DNA of 53,368 nucleotides from Rhodoferax sp. (GCA_030645355.1 JAUSNJ010000175.1:1-53368), one strand, 5' to 3'. Positions 20,814-30,432 are shown, counted from the first letter of the stretch. Notes: generated by a model from the letters alone, not told the origin. Translations and numbers: made by a program.

Positions 20814-21587
20814 CTACCTGGCGGTCGCGCTGATGGTGGCCAGCCGTTTGAGTTCACCGCTTTGCTTGAGTTTTTCCAACGCGGCATCAAACCGGTCCAG
20901 GGCCTCGCGCTTGTGCATGCTTTTCGGAAAAGCCAGATGCAGCGGGTCCCGTGTCAGGGGTGTGGACAGGACGACGAATTGCGCGCGGCTGTTGCGCAGT
21001 TCCTCCTCACTGGAAACGACGCTGTCGAATCCCGCCTGTCCATTGCCGATGAAGGCTCCGTCCAGTCTTCCCGCCAGCAGCTTGCGCAGCCGCCCGGCTT
21101 GCCCTACGTCGCGGTCCACAACGAACATGCCGCTGGCAATGGCCTTGTCCACGTCGTCGCCGTAACTGGCGCCGTTGATGCCGCCGATGGTCTTGCCCTT
21201 GAGATCTTCGAGCTTTGCGTAGGGGAAGGTCTTGCCTTTGAGGGTGATGATTTGAATGTCGTCGTCGTACAGAGGGCGGGAGAAGTCAAAACTCCTGGCG
21301 CGCTCCTGGTTCAGCGACACACCGACGACCCCACCCTCGCCGCGGGCCGCCAGCTCATAGGCGCGCTTCCACGGCGATAGGCGCAGGTCGTAGTGGTCGC
21401 CTGTCAGTGCCGACGCACGTGCCAGGATGGCAGGGAGCAGACCCGCGGGTTTCCCATTCTGGGAGTAGATGACGGGGGCATAGGCGTGATCGCCCAGGAC
21501 CACGAGGGTTTCTGCATGGCTTGTGCCCCATGCAGCCCACAGGGCCAGCAACCCGACCATCTTGCGCAATAGGGAAATGTCCATCAT
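20814..21587 (-). CDS. Periplasmic solute-binding protein, family 3
   Basis: A 257-residue exported protein of the bacterial solute-binding family 3 (amino-acid type). A signal peptide (about residues 1-24, ending TSHAE) is followed by the two-lobe binding fold: APVIYSQNGKPAGLLPAIL, a conserved GVSLNQERARSFDFSRPLYDD block and DLKGKTIGGINGASYGDD. No permease or ATPase gene is adjacent, so it may feed a receptor or sensor instead of an importer. GGAGG sits before the two adjacent ATGs (21587 and 21584); either may be used. It is divergent from a sensor kinase across about 150 bases. Confidence 0.87.
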   Translation of the reverse strand: MMDISLLRKMVGLLALWAAWGTSHAETLVVLGDHAYAPVIYSQNGKPAGLLPAILARASALTGDHYDLRLSPWKRAYELAARGEGGVVGVSLNQERARSFDFSRPLYDDDIQIITLKGKTFPYAKLEDLKGKTIGGINGASYGDDVDKAIASGMFVVDRDVGQAGRLRKLLAGRLDGAFIGNGQAGFDSVVSSEEELRNSRAQFVVLSTPLTRDPLHLAFPKSMHKREALDRFDAALEKLKQSGELKRLATISATAR

Positions 21588-21739
21588 TGAGGCCTCCGAA
21601 GCCGATAGTAGGCTTCGCCGTGGGTTCCCGCAACACCGGGGCAACCGGGCTCGGCCTGCGGGTCAAACGCCTGTTCTGTCGGCGGACCCCGGTTTTGCCT
21701 TCGCTTTGCGTTACAGTGACGCAAACTCACCACTCCACC

Positions 21740-23308
21740 ATGCCGACCTCAGGGCCCCCGATCGATCGCTTGCGCAAACTCTGGCTTCGGGTGCACTCCT
21801 TGCGGGTGGCCATCGCGCTGACGGTGGTGGCCGGGGTGATGCTGGCCTCGTTTTTGTCCTATGTCGAGCAAACGTCCGATTTGCGCGAGCAGCACATCGC
21901 CCAGATTCATACGGAGATGGACCATCTGGGTGCCTTGACCGCGTTGGCCCTGCGTGAACCCTTGTGGCAGTTTGAGGCGGAACAGGCCAACTCCATCATG
22001 GAGGCCGCCTTTGTCAATCCGGATGTGGTGTCCATTGACATCTGGGACGACAAAGGCACGCCGTTTGCCACCCGCAAGCGCACGGCGGAAGACCCCAACC
22101 TGGTGGATGCCACGACCCACGTGGTCGAGCGCAACAAGACCATGGTGGGAAAGCTCACGATCCAGATGTCTACTGCGGGCTATTTGCGCAAGGTCAACGA
22201 GGTGCGCATGCAATATGTAAAGCACGGTGCGCAGATTTCCCTGGGCGCCCTGATCGTGATTTTGTTGCTCATGCACTGGCGATTGGTGCGGCCACTCGAA
22301 GAACTGGTGGAGGCGTCCGGGCGCATCGAAAAGGGTCAGCTGGATGTCCCTATCCGGCACGTGTTCCGGGACGAGGTAGGTGCCTTGGCCGATAGTCTGG
22401 AGGCAACCCGGCTGGCGCTTTTGCATCTGATTGCCCAGCTGGAGAGTCGTAACCAGGAACTGACGGACGCCAACGAGCATCTGGAACAGCGCGTGGCCGA
22501 GCGCACGGAGTCGCTGGAGCGGACCTTGCTCACCCTGGAGCGCGCACAGGAAGAAATCATTCAGACCGAAAAGCTGGCCTCCCTGGGCCGTGTCGTGGCG
22601 GGTGTAGCCCATGAGCTCAACACACCCATAGGCAATGCACTGACGGTTGCGTCCACACTCCAGTCAGATCTGTCGGACCTGAAGACCGAGTTGGCCAGTG
22701 GCACCATGCGGCGTTCGACGATGAACCAGTTCATCGAGCGCTCGGACGAAGGCCTGGCTCTGTCGATGAGCAATTTGCAGCGGGCCGCCCATCTGATTTC
22801 CGACTTCAAGCAGGTGGCCGTGGACCAGACGAGTGACCAGCGGCGGGAATTTGACCTGGCCGAAGTCACCACCGAGATTCTCAACATGCTGCAGCCGACC
22901 CTGCGCAAATCGGGGTGTGAGGTGAAAAAGACCCTGTGTGCTGATCTGGTGTGCGACAGTTTCCCCGGGCGCTATGGGCAGGTCCTGACCAACCTGGTGA
23001 TGAATGCATCGATTCATGCGTTTGAATCGGGCGCCACCGGGCGCATTTCCGTGACCATCGCTGCGGTGGATGCCGATACGGTGGAACTGGTTGTGGCCGA
23101 TGACGGCGTGGGCATGGATGACGCCGTGCGGGCCCGCATCTTCGATCCCTTCTTCACCACCAAGATGGGGCGCGGCGGCACCGGTCTGGGCATGAACATC
23201 GTCCATGGCATCGTGACCCGTATCCTGGGGGGGCAAATCTCGGTGCACAGCGCGCCGGGTGAGGGCAGCCGCATCCGCGTGGTGTTTCCGCGGGTGGTGA
23301 GCGGCTAA
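21740..23308 (+). CDS. Membrane sensor histidine kinase with HAMP and coiled coil
   Basis: A 522-residue kinase. A first membrane helix (about residues 21-43) and a second (about 165-185) enclose a periplasmic sensor of about 120 residues. A HAMP domain, a coiled coil (about 235-280, LEQRVAERTESLERTLLTLERAQEE region), a HisKA domain with His291 in GVAHELNTPIGNAL, and an HATPase domain with DDGVGMDD and GGTGLGMNIVHGIV follow. The H-box form is the one often found beside periplasmic binding proteins. No response regulator is adjacent. The neighbour transcribed the other way is a solute-binding protein, which could be its ligand-loaded partner. Confidence 0.9.
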   Translation: MPTSGPPIDRLRKLWLRVHSLRVAIALTVVAGVMLASFLSYVEQTSDLREQHIAQIHTEMDHLGALTALALREPLWQFEAEQANSIMEAAFVNPDVVSIDIWDDKGTPFATRKRTAEDPNLVDATTHVVERNKTMVGKLTIQMSTAGYLRKVNEVRMQYVKHGAQISLGALIVILLLMHWRLVRPLEELVEASGRIEKGQLDVPIRHVFRDEVGALADSLEATRLALLHLIAQLESRNQELTDANEHLEQRVAERTESLERTLLTLERAQEEIIQTEKLASLGRVVAGVAHELNTPIGNALTVASTLQSDLSDLKTELASGTMRRSTMNQFIERSDEGLALSMSNLQRAAHLISDFKQVAVDQTSDQRREFDLAEVTTEILNMLQPTLRKSGCEVKKTLCADLVCDSFPGRYGQVLTNLVMNASIHAFESGATGRISVTIAAVDADTVELVVADDGVGMDDAVRARIFDPFFTTKMGRGGTGLGMNIVHGIVTRILGGQISVHSAPGEGSRIRVVFPRVVSG

Positions 23309-23324
23309 ACGCGAAGCGTTTTGG

Positions 23325-23400
23325 CGCTGGGCCGTCCCGAGCGAAAACAGCCCCCTCGGGGGGCAGCGATGACGCGCCAGCGCTGGGCGTGGGGGCTCTA
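23325..23400. repeat. GC-rich intergenic repeat, copy 1
   Basis: Shares GGGCCGTCCC, a CCCCCTCGGGGGG hairpin core, GGCAGCG and a final GCGTGGGGGCT with copies near 27.2 kb and 50.1 kb. It fills the gap between convergent genes, and its right edge contains the TAG stop codon of priA. The CCCCC-TC-GGGGG hairpin could help end transcription. Confidence 0.8.
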
Positions 23401-25623
23401 AATCGCCAGCGGATCGACGTCCACGGCCCAGCGGATCAGGCCTTTGCCAGCCGGCTGTTGCCGGGTGGCGTGCAACACCGCTTGCCAGGCACCCAAGAAT
23501 TGTTGCAGGGCGGCGCGCGACGGGCTTTCCACCAGCATCTGGGCGCGTTCGATATTGGCCACGCGCTGGATGCTCATGGGGACTGCCGGATACAGCGTGA
23601 TCTGGGACAGCACCGGCGCCCAGCCGTCCCACTGGGCCATGTCGGTCTGGACGGCCAGACTGGCTGCGTTCAGAAAGCCCTGGGCGATATCCTGGCTGCG
23701 GGCTTCGGCGCGCACCAGGGCCTGGGCGGTGAACGGAGGCAGCCCGGCCTGCGCGCGCTCCTGCAACTGCGTGGCGGCAAAGGCCGGATAGTCGTGGCGC
23801 TTGAGGGCCGCGTACAAGGGGTGGGCGGGCTGAAAGGTTTGAATCCACACCTCGCTGCGCTCGCCCAAGGCGGCGTCGCGCCCGGAGCGGCCGGCCGCCT
23901 GCATCAGCAGGCTGAAGAGCCGCTCGGAGGCGCGGAAATCGCTGGAAAACAGCGCGCCATCCGGGTTGACCGCTGCCACCAGCGTGATGCGGCGAAAGTC
24001 GTGGCCCTTGGCAATCATTTGTGTGCCTACCAGCACGTCCACATCACCGGCATGCACGGCGGCCAACTGGCTTTGCAGCTCGCCCTTGAGGCGCGTGGTG
24101 TCGGCATCGATGCGGGCTACGCGCACCGGCTCGCCGTCAGGGAACTCTGCACTGGCCGTGTTGGGGCGTCGCACATCGGCCAGCAGCTCGGCCAGGTGCT
24201 CTTCCAGACGCTCGGTGCCACGCCCCAGCGGGGCGATGTCGGGGTTGCCGCAGGTCGGGCAGGCGCGCGGCACGCGTTCGGTAAAGCCGCAGTGGTGGCA
24301 ACGCAGCGTGCGGTCGATCTTGTGAAAAACCCGGAAAGCACTGCAGTGTGGGCACTCGCTTTTCCAGCCGCACTCGGTGCAGTGCAACACCGGTGCATAG
24401 CCGCGCCGGTTCAAGAAGACCATGCTTTGTTCGCCACGTGCAACCCGCTCCTTGATGGCTTCGAGCAAGGGGATGGAGAACACTGCATGGCGGTGTTGGT
24501 GGTTCATGTCCACCCGGCGCACCAGCGGCAGGCCGTCGGGGGTGCCGGCAGCGGTGCGCGTGGCCTGTTGCGCCGTTGGCGTCAGGCCTGCACGGTCTGT
24601 GTCGCCTGGCGTTTGGGTGCCAATGCGGGTGGGCATGTGCAGGCGCAGGTAGCGCCCACCTTCATTGGCGGGGCGGCTGTGGTGCCAGCTCTCCAGTGAG
24701 GGCGTGGCCGAGCCCAACAACACTTTGGCACCTTCCAGACGGCCCCGGTAGACGGCCAGGTCGCGGGCGGAGTAGCGCGCGCCTTCGCTGCTTTTGTAGC
24801 TGGGGTCGTGCTCTTCGTCGACCACGATCAGACGCAGCTGAGGCAGGGACGCAAACACCGCCATGCGCGTGCCCAGCACGATGCGTGCGCTGCCGCTGTG
24901 CGCGGCCAGCCAACTGCGCAGGCGCTGCGGGTTGGTCATGCCACTGTGCAGCGACACCACGGCGTCGTCACCATAGAGCGGGGCAAAACGCGCCTTGAAG
25001 CGGGCTTCGAGCTGGGGGGTGAGATTGATCTCCGGCACCATGACCAGAGCCTGGGACTGCGCGTCGCCGGCCAGCAGCGTTTGTACACAGTGCAGATACA
25101 CCTCGGTCTTGCCGCTACCCGTGGCACCGAATAGTAAAAAGGGCCCGGCCTGGGACGCGATCTGGTCAACTACCACTGCCTGTTCCGGGCTCAGGGCGGG
25201 CGGTGGGTGGCCGTGTGGTTCGCCGTCAACCGGTGGGGGCTTGGGGCTCTTGCTGCGTGCCAGGCGGCGCTGGACCTGGGTCGGCGACAGCTCCCGCAAT
25301 TGCGGCGGCAATGCCGCCAAGGCCACCTCTCCGATGGAGCGTTGGTAATACTGGGCGGCAAATGTAACCAGTTGTTGCCAGTGGGCGCTCAAGGGTGCAA
25401 TGCCTTCCAGCGCACCCGCCACCGCGCGGATTTTGGCCGGGTCGAACTCACCAGTGGCCTGTGCGGAATCAGCATCCCACACCACCCCCAACGTCTCACG
25501 CTGACCCAGTGGCACGCGCACCAGCGTTCCGGGAGGCAGTGCCGACTCACTTCGATAACTCAGCACCGACCCCAGCGTGGCGTGGGCCGGGGTCTGGACC
25601 AGAACACAAAGCCAGTGGGTCAT
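23398..25623 (-). CDS. priA: Primosomal protein N' (replication restart helicase PriA)
   Basis: PriA reloads the replisome at stalled forks. This 741-residue protein has the N-terminal fork-binding domain (HWLCVLVQTPAHATLGSVLSY), Walker A LLFGATGSGKTEVYL and the DEEHDPSYK Walker B. The zinc region has eight cysteines (CTECGWKSECPHC, CHHCGF, CPTCGN), and helicase motifs such as GTQMIAKGHDF and QAAGRSGR follow. The length is normal. The start is the ATG at 25623; a TTG six bases upstream is less likely. Its TAG stop lies at the edge of a GC-rich repeat. A long AT-richer gap with DnaA-box sequences lies upstream. Confidence 0.97.
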   Translation of the reverse strand: MTHWLCVLVQTPAHATLGSVLSYRSESALPPGTLVRVPLGQRETLGVVWDADSAQATGEFDPAKIRAVAGALEGIAPLSAHWQQLVTFAAQYYQRSIGEVALAALPPQLRELSPTQVQRRLARSKSPKPPPVDGEPHGHPPPALSPEQAVVVDQIASQAGPFLLFGATGSGKTEVYLHCVQTLLAGDAQSQALVMVPEINLTPQLEARFKARFAPLYGDDAVVSLHSGMTNPQRLRSWLAAHSGSARIVLGTRMAVFASLPQLRLIVVDEEHDPSYKSSEGARYSARDLAVYRGRLEGAKVLLGSATPSLESWHHSRPANEGGRYLRLHMPTRIGTQTPGDTDRAGLTPTAQQATRTAAGTPDGLPLVRRVDMNHQHRHAVFSIPLLEAIKERVARGEQSMVFLNRRGYAPVLHCTECGWKSECPHCSAFRVFHKIDRTLRCHHCGFTERVPRACPTCGNPDIAPLGRGTERLEEHLAELLADVRRPNTASAEFPDGEPVRVARIDADTTRLKGELQSQLAAVHAGDVDVLVGTQMIAKGHDFRRITLVAAVNPDGALFSSDFRASERLFSLLMQAAGRSGRDAALGERSEVWIQTFQPAHPLYAALKRHDYPAFAATQLQERAQAGLPPFTAQALVRAEARSQDIAQGFLNAASLAVQTDMAQWDGWAPVLSQITLYPAVPMSIQRVANIERAQMLVESPSRAALQQFLGAWQAVLHATRQQPAGKGLIRWAVDVDPLAI

Positions 25624-25961
25624 AGGCAAAAAGCCACTTGAGTCGAATTATTGATGTTGACTTGCGAAAGTGACGCTAAGTACTTGATTTAAATGGACTT
25701 TGAGTTGAACTCAGTGTTTCTGTGGATAACTTTGTTGATATCTTGTCTTGGGGGCCGCCAAAGCCTTGAAAATCAAGGCTTTGGCTGGAATGCCCAGAAA
25801 AAAAGCAAAGTTCGAAATCCTTATGAATCAACAGCTTACGAGCGCTATGGGATTCATAGCGCCTATCCCTCTCACGGAGGCGCTGACGCAAGCAGCTTCC
25901 CTGTTTTTGTGCATAAGTGAAGCGCGCCGCGACAAATTCAGGTCTAAAAAGTGCTAGGCGT
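25624..25961. other. AT-richer intergenic region between priA and hemE, with two DnaA-box-like sites and a palindrome
   Basis: This 338-base gap holds no credible gene. It contains TGTGGATAA at 25731-25739, the complement of the ideal DnaA box TTATCCACA, and TGTGCATAA at 25908-25916, the complement of TTATGCACA, both in the same direction. Between them CCAAAGCCTTGA and TCAAGGCTTTGG (25758-25784) form a perfect 12-bp stem with an AAA loop, extended by one more G-C pair, and no T run. The priA promoter must lie in its left part. These features fit a regulated promoter better than an origin, but an origin is not excluded. Confidence 0.5.
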
Positions 25962-27143
25962 TCAGGCCCGCATGGCGCGGGAATGGCTGTGCACGGCCTC
26001 GACCAGCGCGGCCACGTGGTCGGGCGGTGTGTACTGGCTGATGCCGTGGCCCAGGTTGAAAATGTGGGTGGGGCCGGTGCCCGTACCCTGGTAGGGCTTG
26101 CCAAAGCTGTCCAGCACGCGGGCCACTTCCGTGGCGATGTGTGCGGGTGGGGCAAACAGCACATTGGGGTCGATGTTGCCTTGCAGTGCCTTGCCTGGAC
26201 CGTTCTCGACGCCGCCCACCAACGCGCGGGCCTTGCCCAGGTTCACGGTCCAGTCCAGACCCAGCACCTCGCAGTCCAGCGCCGCCATCTCCTGCAACCA
26301 CAGGCCGCCACCCTTGGTGAACACGATGCGCGGAATGCGGATGGTGTTGCCGGCGGCATCGGTGTGGGTCTTTTTGAGCTGGGCCAGCACGCGCGCGGTG
26401 TAGGCCAGGCTGAACTCCTGGAAGGCGCCATCGGCCAGCACGCCGCCCCAGCTGTCAAAAATCATCACGGCCTGGGCGCCCGCGTCAATTTGGGCGTTCA
26501 GGTAGGTGGCCACGGAGTCGGCATTGATGGCCAGAATGCGGTGCATCAGGTCCGGTCGGCTGTACAGCATGGTCTTGATCAGCCGGTAGTCGCTGGAACC
26601 CGCGCCTTCGACCATGTAACAGGCCAGTGTCCAAGGGCTGCCGGAGAAGCCGATCAACGGCACGCGGGCCTTTCCATTGGGCAGCGTCAACGCTTTGCGG
26701 ATGCTGGACACGGCGTCAAACACGTAACGCAGTTTGTCCATGTCCGGCACGGCCAGTGCGTCCACGGCGGCTTCGTCGCGCACCGGGGTGGCAAAGCGCG
26801 GGCCTTCCCCTGCGCCAAAGCTCAATCCCAAGCCCATCGCATCGGGCACGGTGAGGATGTCGCTGAACAGGATGGCGGCGTCCAGCGGGTAGCGGTCGAG
26901 TGGCTGCAGCGTGACCTCGGTGGCGTATTCGACATTGGTGGCCAGCCCCATGAAACTGTTGCCGGCCTTGACCCTGGTCGCGACGTATTCGGGCAAATAG
27001 CGACCGGCCTGGCGCATCAGCCACATCGGTGTGTGGTCGGTCGCCTGGCGCAGGCAGGCCTGCAGGAAAGACGGGTTGTGGTGGTTGGCGAAAGTGGCGT
27101 CTTGGGCAGCAGGCGTGCCAGGGGTGGTGTGCGGTGCGTTCAT
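25962..27143 (-). CDS. hemE: Uroporphyrinogen decarboxylase
   Basis: HemE removes four carboxyl groups from uroporphyrinogen III to make coproporphyrinogen III in heme synthesis, in the cytoplasm. The 393-residue protein has the family signatures [47 protein letters not shown] and [15 protein letters not shown]. The length is slightly more than usual because of a short N-terminal tail. The ATG at 27143 precedes the conserved region by about 25 residues. A supply of heme suits the many cytochromes encoded further right, though the gene is a housekeeping one. Confidence 0.98.
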   Translation of the reverse strand: MNAPHTTPGTPAAQDATFANHHNPSFLQACLRQATDHTPMWLMRQAGRYLPEYVATRVKAGNSFMGLATNVEYATEVTLQPLDRYPLDAAILFSDILTVPDAMGLGLSFGAGEGPRFATPVRDEAAVDALAVPDMDKLRYVFDAVSSIRKALTLPNGKARVPLIGFSGSPWTLACYMVEGAGSSDYRLIKTMLYSRPDLMHRILAINADSVATYLNAQIDAGAQAVMIFDSWGGVLADGAFQEFSLAYTARVLAQLKKTHTDAAGNTIRIPRIVFTKGGGLWLQEMAALDCEVLGLDWTVNLGKARALVGGVENGPGKALQGNIDPNVLFAPPAHIATEVARVLDSFGKPYQGTGTGPTHIFNLGHGISQYTPPDHVAALVEAVHSHSRAMRA

Positions 27144-27160
27144 GCCCCTATTGTCGCAGC

Positions 27161-27271
27161 AGACGCAGTGGGTAAGCGTGGGGGCTGGTTTCACCGCCGG
27201 GCCGTCCCAAGGGGAAACGCGGCCCCCTCGGGGGGGCAGCGTAGTACACGCAGTGACAAGCGTGGGGGCTA
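27161..27271. repeat. GC-rich intergenic repeat, copy 2, with a partial tandem copy
   Basis: A full copy runs from GCCGGGCCGTCCCAAGG (27196) through CCCCCTCGGGGGGG and ACGCAGTG to GCGTGGGGGCTA (ending 27271). A second tail segment, ACGCAGTGGGTAAGCGTGGGGGCT, precedes it at about 27163-27186. The final CTA is the TAG stop of the CoA-binding gene on the opposite strand. Confidence 0.8.
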
Positions 27272-27688
27272 TCTTTTTCGGCGGTGCTCCACCATCAGGC
27301 ATTGGTCCTGCACCACCCGCAGCCCGGCGGCGCGGGCCTGGTCGGCCGCGCTGGCATGGGTGATGCCCATTTGCAGCCAGATGGCTTTGGCCCCGATGGC
27401 AATGGCGTCAGTGACCACCGGGGGCACGTCTTCGCTGTTGCGAAACACGTTGACCAGTTCGATGGTGTGGTGGTGTGCAGCTTCTGCCAGGCTAGGGTAG
27501 GCGATTTCGCCCAGGATGCTGCTGGCATGGGGGTTGATGGGCACGATCTTCCAGCCGTGGGCCTGCATGTACTGGGCCACCCGGTAGCTGTCGCGGTGTG
27601 TCTTGGGGGAAAGCCCGACCACGGCGACCGTGCGGCAATGCGCCAGGATGAAGTCGGCGTCGGTTTGGGCCTTGGAATCAGGGGGCAT
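27269..27688 (-). CDS. CoA-binding domain protein (YccU type)
   Basis: A 139-residue single-domain protein of the CoA-binding (Rossmann) family. It shows the typical [27 protein letters not shown] start and [10 protein letters not shown], an [11 protein letters not shown] block, IWLQMGI, and a final [13 protein letters not shown] that holds the conserved Cys. Members are thought to bind CoA and may control or repair enzymes, but no reaction is known. The ATG at 27688 is preferred to a TTG two codons before it. It follows dsbD by 30 bases on the same strand and is probably co-transcribed. Confidence 0.9.
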   Translation of the reverse strand: MPPDSKAQTDADFILAHCRTVAVVGLSPKTHRDSYRVAQYMQAHGWKIVPINPHASSILGEIAYPSLAEAAHHHTIELVNVFRNSEDVPPVVTDAIAIGAKAIWLQMGITHASAADQARAAGLRVVQDQCLMVEHRRKR

Positions 27689-27718
27689 GGGCAATTCAAT
27701 GGAGGCTGTGTTGCAAAG

Positions 27719-29998
27719 CTAAAGCTTGGCAATGGCTGCGCGCACTTCCCCAGCATCGAGGATTTCCGAAAACACCACCGGTGGCTTGCCGGCCTGGTGC
27801 AGCACGTAGACCGGCACGCCGCTGCGTCCGAGCTGCTCAAGCGCCAGGGTGATGGCCGGATCGCGGCGCGTCCAGTCGGCGCGCAGCAGCGTCACCTGGT
27901 GGGCGCGCATGTCGGCCAGCACGTCGGCATTGCCCAGTGTGGTTTTCTTGTTGTATTGGCAGGTGATGCACCAGGCTGCGGTGAAGTCGACGAACACCGG
28001 ATGGCCCGCGGCCAGCTCAGCCTCGACCCGGCCCGGGGCCCAGGCCTGCCAGGCAGCTGCCGAGCCGGTCGGTGCGCCCGAGGTGGTGGCTGTCAGGGCA
28101 GCATCATCGATGCGTGTGACCAATGGACCGATAGCCCCCGTCAAACCTGCCAATGCAGCTATCGAAACAATAGCAAATGCGGTGCGACTGGTACCGGTCA
28201 GGTTCAGCGACCAGACCACCAGGCTCAGTGTCAGTAGCAGCGCCAGCAGGGCGCCGGCCCCATCCACACCACTCAAGTGGCCCAGCACCCAGACCAGCCA
28301 GACCACCGTGGCCAGCATCGGGAAGGCCATGAAGCGCCGCATGGTGTCCATCCAGGCGCCGGGGCGGGGCAACCAGTTGCCGACCGCGGGTACCCAGGCG
28401 GCGGCCAGAAACGGCAGCGCCAGACCCAAGCCCAATGCCGCAAAGATGCCCAGCGCCTGCGCGGCTGGCAAGCTGATGGCATACCCCAGCGACGCGCCCA
28501 TGAACGGGGCCGTGCAGGGCGAGGCAATGGCCACCGCCAGCATGCCGGACAGAAAAGCATCCACCACCGGGTGGCGGGCTTGCATGGACGCCAGGCGGTG
28601 CGGCAGCACGCTGCCGATTTCAAACACCCCCGCCAGGTTCAGGCCCAGCAGCGTGAACAAGGTGGCCAGCACGGCGACCACGGCCGGCGATTGCAGCTGG
28701 AAGCCCCAACCCAGTTGCTCACCACTGGCGCGCAGGCCCAGCATCAGGCCACCCAGCGCCACAAAGGACAGCACCACGCCCAGCGTGTAGGCCAGTCCCT
28801 GGGCGCGTTGCGACCCGCGGCTGTGCTCGCTGTGGCGGGCAAAGCCCAGCACCTTGATGGCGAGTACCGGCAGCACGCAGGGCATCAGGTTCAGGATCAG
28901 GCCGCCCAGCACTGCGGCGACCAGGGCCAGGGCCCAGGCGCTCCAGCCGTTGTTGGCATTGGACACAGCCGGGACGCTGGCCGCGACGGCGCCGGTTTGG
29001 ACTACTTGCGGTGCGCCGGAGGCACCCAGAGCGGGCCAGGCGCCGCTGATAGCGGCCACGGTGCGCAGGCTCTGTGTGCCCAAGGCCAGCACCACGGGCA
29101 GCGTATCCGGCGCCGTTTCGCGTTGGACGGACAGCGGAAAGTGCCCTGTCCACACACCGTTGTTCCAGGCCTGGGTCCCCAGCTTGGGTGCTGTGGCATT
29201 GCTGGCTACGGAATCTGCGGTTTGCGGCGAACTGACGGGCTCGGTCACGTTGGGGGTCTCCGGGAACGCCTGCAGTGCGCGCCCGTTCCAGTTGGCAGGC
29301 AGACCGTTGACCGTCAGGACCAAGGCGTCGCCCGAGACCACGGCCTGGGCAGACCCGCTCAGGGGCAGGGGGCTGGCGGCGCGGGCGGCGTCAAAGTCTG
29401 CACCATGGGATGCGGTGGAACCCTGCACCGGCACACTCAGGGCGAAGTTGCCTTCTTGCGGGATGCACTCCTGGCGGCAGACCAGCCACGATGCGGTCAG
29501 GCGGATGTCCAGTGCGCCACTGGCCGGGGGTTGAAAGGACTTGTCGATGGTCAGGGGCACCGGCAACAGGACTGTGCCGTCAAACCCGTAGTTGGCCAGG
29601 TTGCCGATGGCAATGCGATGCGGTGTGGGCCAGGCGATGTCACCGGCCACCACACCCGTTGGCAGGGTCCATTGCAGAATGGTTGGCAGGCCGGAGTCAC
29701 CGGGATTCTTCCAGTAGGTGTGCCACTGCGGCTGGTGCCGAATTTGTAGGCCCAGCCACACCGTCTTGCCGGCACCAACGCCATCGGGCGCATGGGCTAC
29801 CAGCTCGGCGCGGACCTGGTCGGTCTGCACGACTGCCGTCACAGCGCCGTTGGGGGCGGAATTCTTTGAAAGAATCTGGGCGCTAGCCCCCGTCAATATT
29901 GCACATGTTGCTATTAGAAAGCTAGCAATTCGCAGGGGGATGGAATGCATATGCAGGGCGGTCTGCTGGCGCCGTGGGGTCTGGAGTGCGTGGGTCAT
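27719..29998 (-). CDS. dsbD: Thiol:disulfide interchange protein DsbD (ScsB-like)
   Basis: DsbD moves electrons from cytoplasmic thioredoxin across the inner membrane to periplasmic thiol proteins, including those for cytochrome c assembly. The 759-residue protein has a signal peptide, a periplasmic N-terminal domain with the redox pair CRQEC (about residue 170), and a core of about eight membrane helices. The core has two buried cysteines, in NLMPCVLPVLAIK and ASPCTAPFMGAS. A C-terminal thioredoxin domain carries WCITC. It is longer than E. coli DsbD because of the larger, ScsB-like N-terminal domain. Two 46-bp repeats lie in the coding frame, one in the signal peptide and one in a late membrane helix. 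Starts at 29998 or 29950 are possible. Confidence 0.94.
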   Translation of the reverse strand: MTHALQTPRRQQTALHMHSIPLRIASFLIATCAILTGASAQILSKNSAPNGAVTAVVQTDQVRAELVAHAPDGVGAGKTVWLGLQIRHQPQWHTYWKNPGDSGLPTILQWTLPTGVVAGDIAWPTPHRIAIGNLANYGFDGTVLLPVPLTIDKSFQPPASGALDIRLTASWLVCRQECIPQEGNFALSVPVQGSTASHGADFDAARAASPLPLSGSAQAVVSGDALVLTVNGLPANWNGRALQAFPETPNVTEPVSSPQTADSVASNATAPKLGTQAWNNGVWTGHFPLSVQRETAPDTLPVVLALGTQSLRTVAAISGAWPALGASGAPQVVQTGAVAASVPAVSNANNGWSAWALALVAAVLGGLILNLMPCVLPVLAIKVLGFARHSEHSRGSQRAQGLAYTLGVVLSFVALGGLMLGLRASGEQLGWGFQLQSPAVVAVLATLFTLLGLNLAGVFEIGSVLPHRLASMQARHPVVDAFLSGMLAVAIASPCTAPFMGASLGYAISLPAAQALGIFAALGLGLALPFLAAAWVPAVGNWLPRPGAWMDTMRRFMAFPMLATVVWLVWVLGHLSGVDGAGALLALLLTLSLVVWSLNLTGTSRTAFAIVSIAALAGLTGAIGPLVTRIDDAALTATTSGAPTGSAAAWQAWAPGRVEAELAAGHPVFVDFTAAWCITCQYNKKTTLGNADVLADMRAHQVTLLRADWTRRDPAITLALEQLGRSGVPVYVLHQAGKPPVVFSEILDAGEVRAAIAKL
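28129..28174 (+). repeat. 46-bp dispersed repeat, copy C (inside dsbD)
   Basis: Same length and end motifs as the other copies (CGATAGCCCCCGT ... GCTATC-N6-ATAGC). Read on the dsbD strand it starts exactly on codon 609 and encodes AIVSIAALAGLTGAI, part of a membrane helix. Confidence 0.75.
29881..29926 (+). repeat. 46-bp dispersed repeat, copy B (inside dsbD signal peptide)
   Basis: Shares the full CGCTAGCCCCCGT start with copy A and ends GCTATT-N6-CTAGC. Read on the dsbD strand it starts exactly on codon 25 and encodes ASFLIATCAILTGAS, the hydrophobic core of the signal peptide. Confidence 0.8.
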
Positions 29999-30099
29999 TA
30001 CAAATTGTGAGCCGGTGGCTCCCTAAAAGTTCCGCCGCGGCGCGTTCCGCGGCAGGCGAAGGCCCGATTGTGGCACCGTGCGCCGGGTGGGTAGGCGCG

Positions 30100-30432
30100 C
30101 TATTGCAGGTCCAGCGCACCCTGTGTAAACACGGCCGGCAACTTCTTGGGCGCGTGGATGCGCAATTGCTTGTTCACGTTCTCCTGGCCAAACACCACCT
30201 CGATGTCGGACACGGCAACGCCAAACTGCGGCGCCAGAAAGCGCACCATGTAGTCTGTGGCTTTGCCATCCTTGGGCTTGGCGGTGACACTGACCTTGAG
30301 CTGCGTGCCCTTGGGCTTGCCAATGGCGTCTTTCGAAGCCGACGGCTTGCCCAGAATGTTGACGATCAGGGTGTCGCCATCCCAGGCAAAGAAGGAGTCA
30401 CCGGTGGCGTTGCGGGGGCGGGATGCGGGCAT
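30100..30432 (-). CDS. DUF167 family protein (YggU-like)
   Basis: A 110-residue protein of the DUF167/YggU family, function unknown. It shows the family's core pattern: LIVNILGKPSASKDAIG, then QLKVSVTAKPKDGKA, ending with the DIEVVFGQENVNKQLRI strand. It is a little divergent from E. coli YggU. The ATG at 30432 begins just before the fold. It lies 101 bases upstream of dsbD on the same strand and is divergent from the creatininase-family gene across 74 bases. Confidence 0.85.
   Translation of the reverse strand: MPASRPRNATGDSFFAWDGDTLIVNILGKPSASKDAIGKPKGTQLKVSVTAKPKDGKATDYMVRFLAPQFGVAVSDIEVVFGQENVNKQLRIHAPKKLPAVFTQGALDLQ

Noticed and set aside
25676..26164. Short frames in the priA-hemE gap
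   Set aside because: No ribosome sites, no domains, and composition unlike neighbouring genes; the gap looks regulatory.
30034..30053. A GCCGCGG/CCGCGGC hairpin before dsbD as a terminator of DUF167
   Set aside because: No T run follows on either strand, so termination is not supported.
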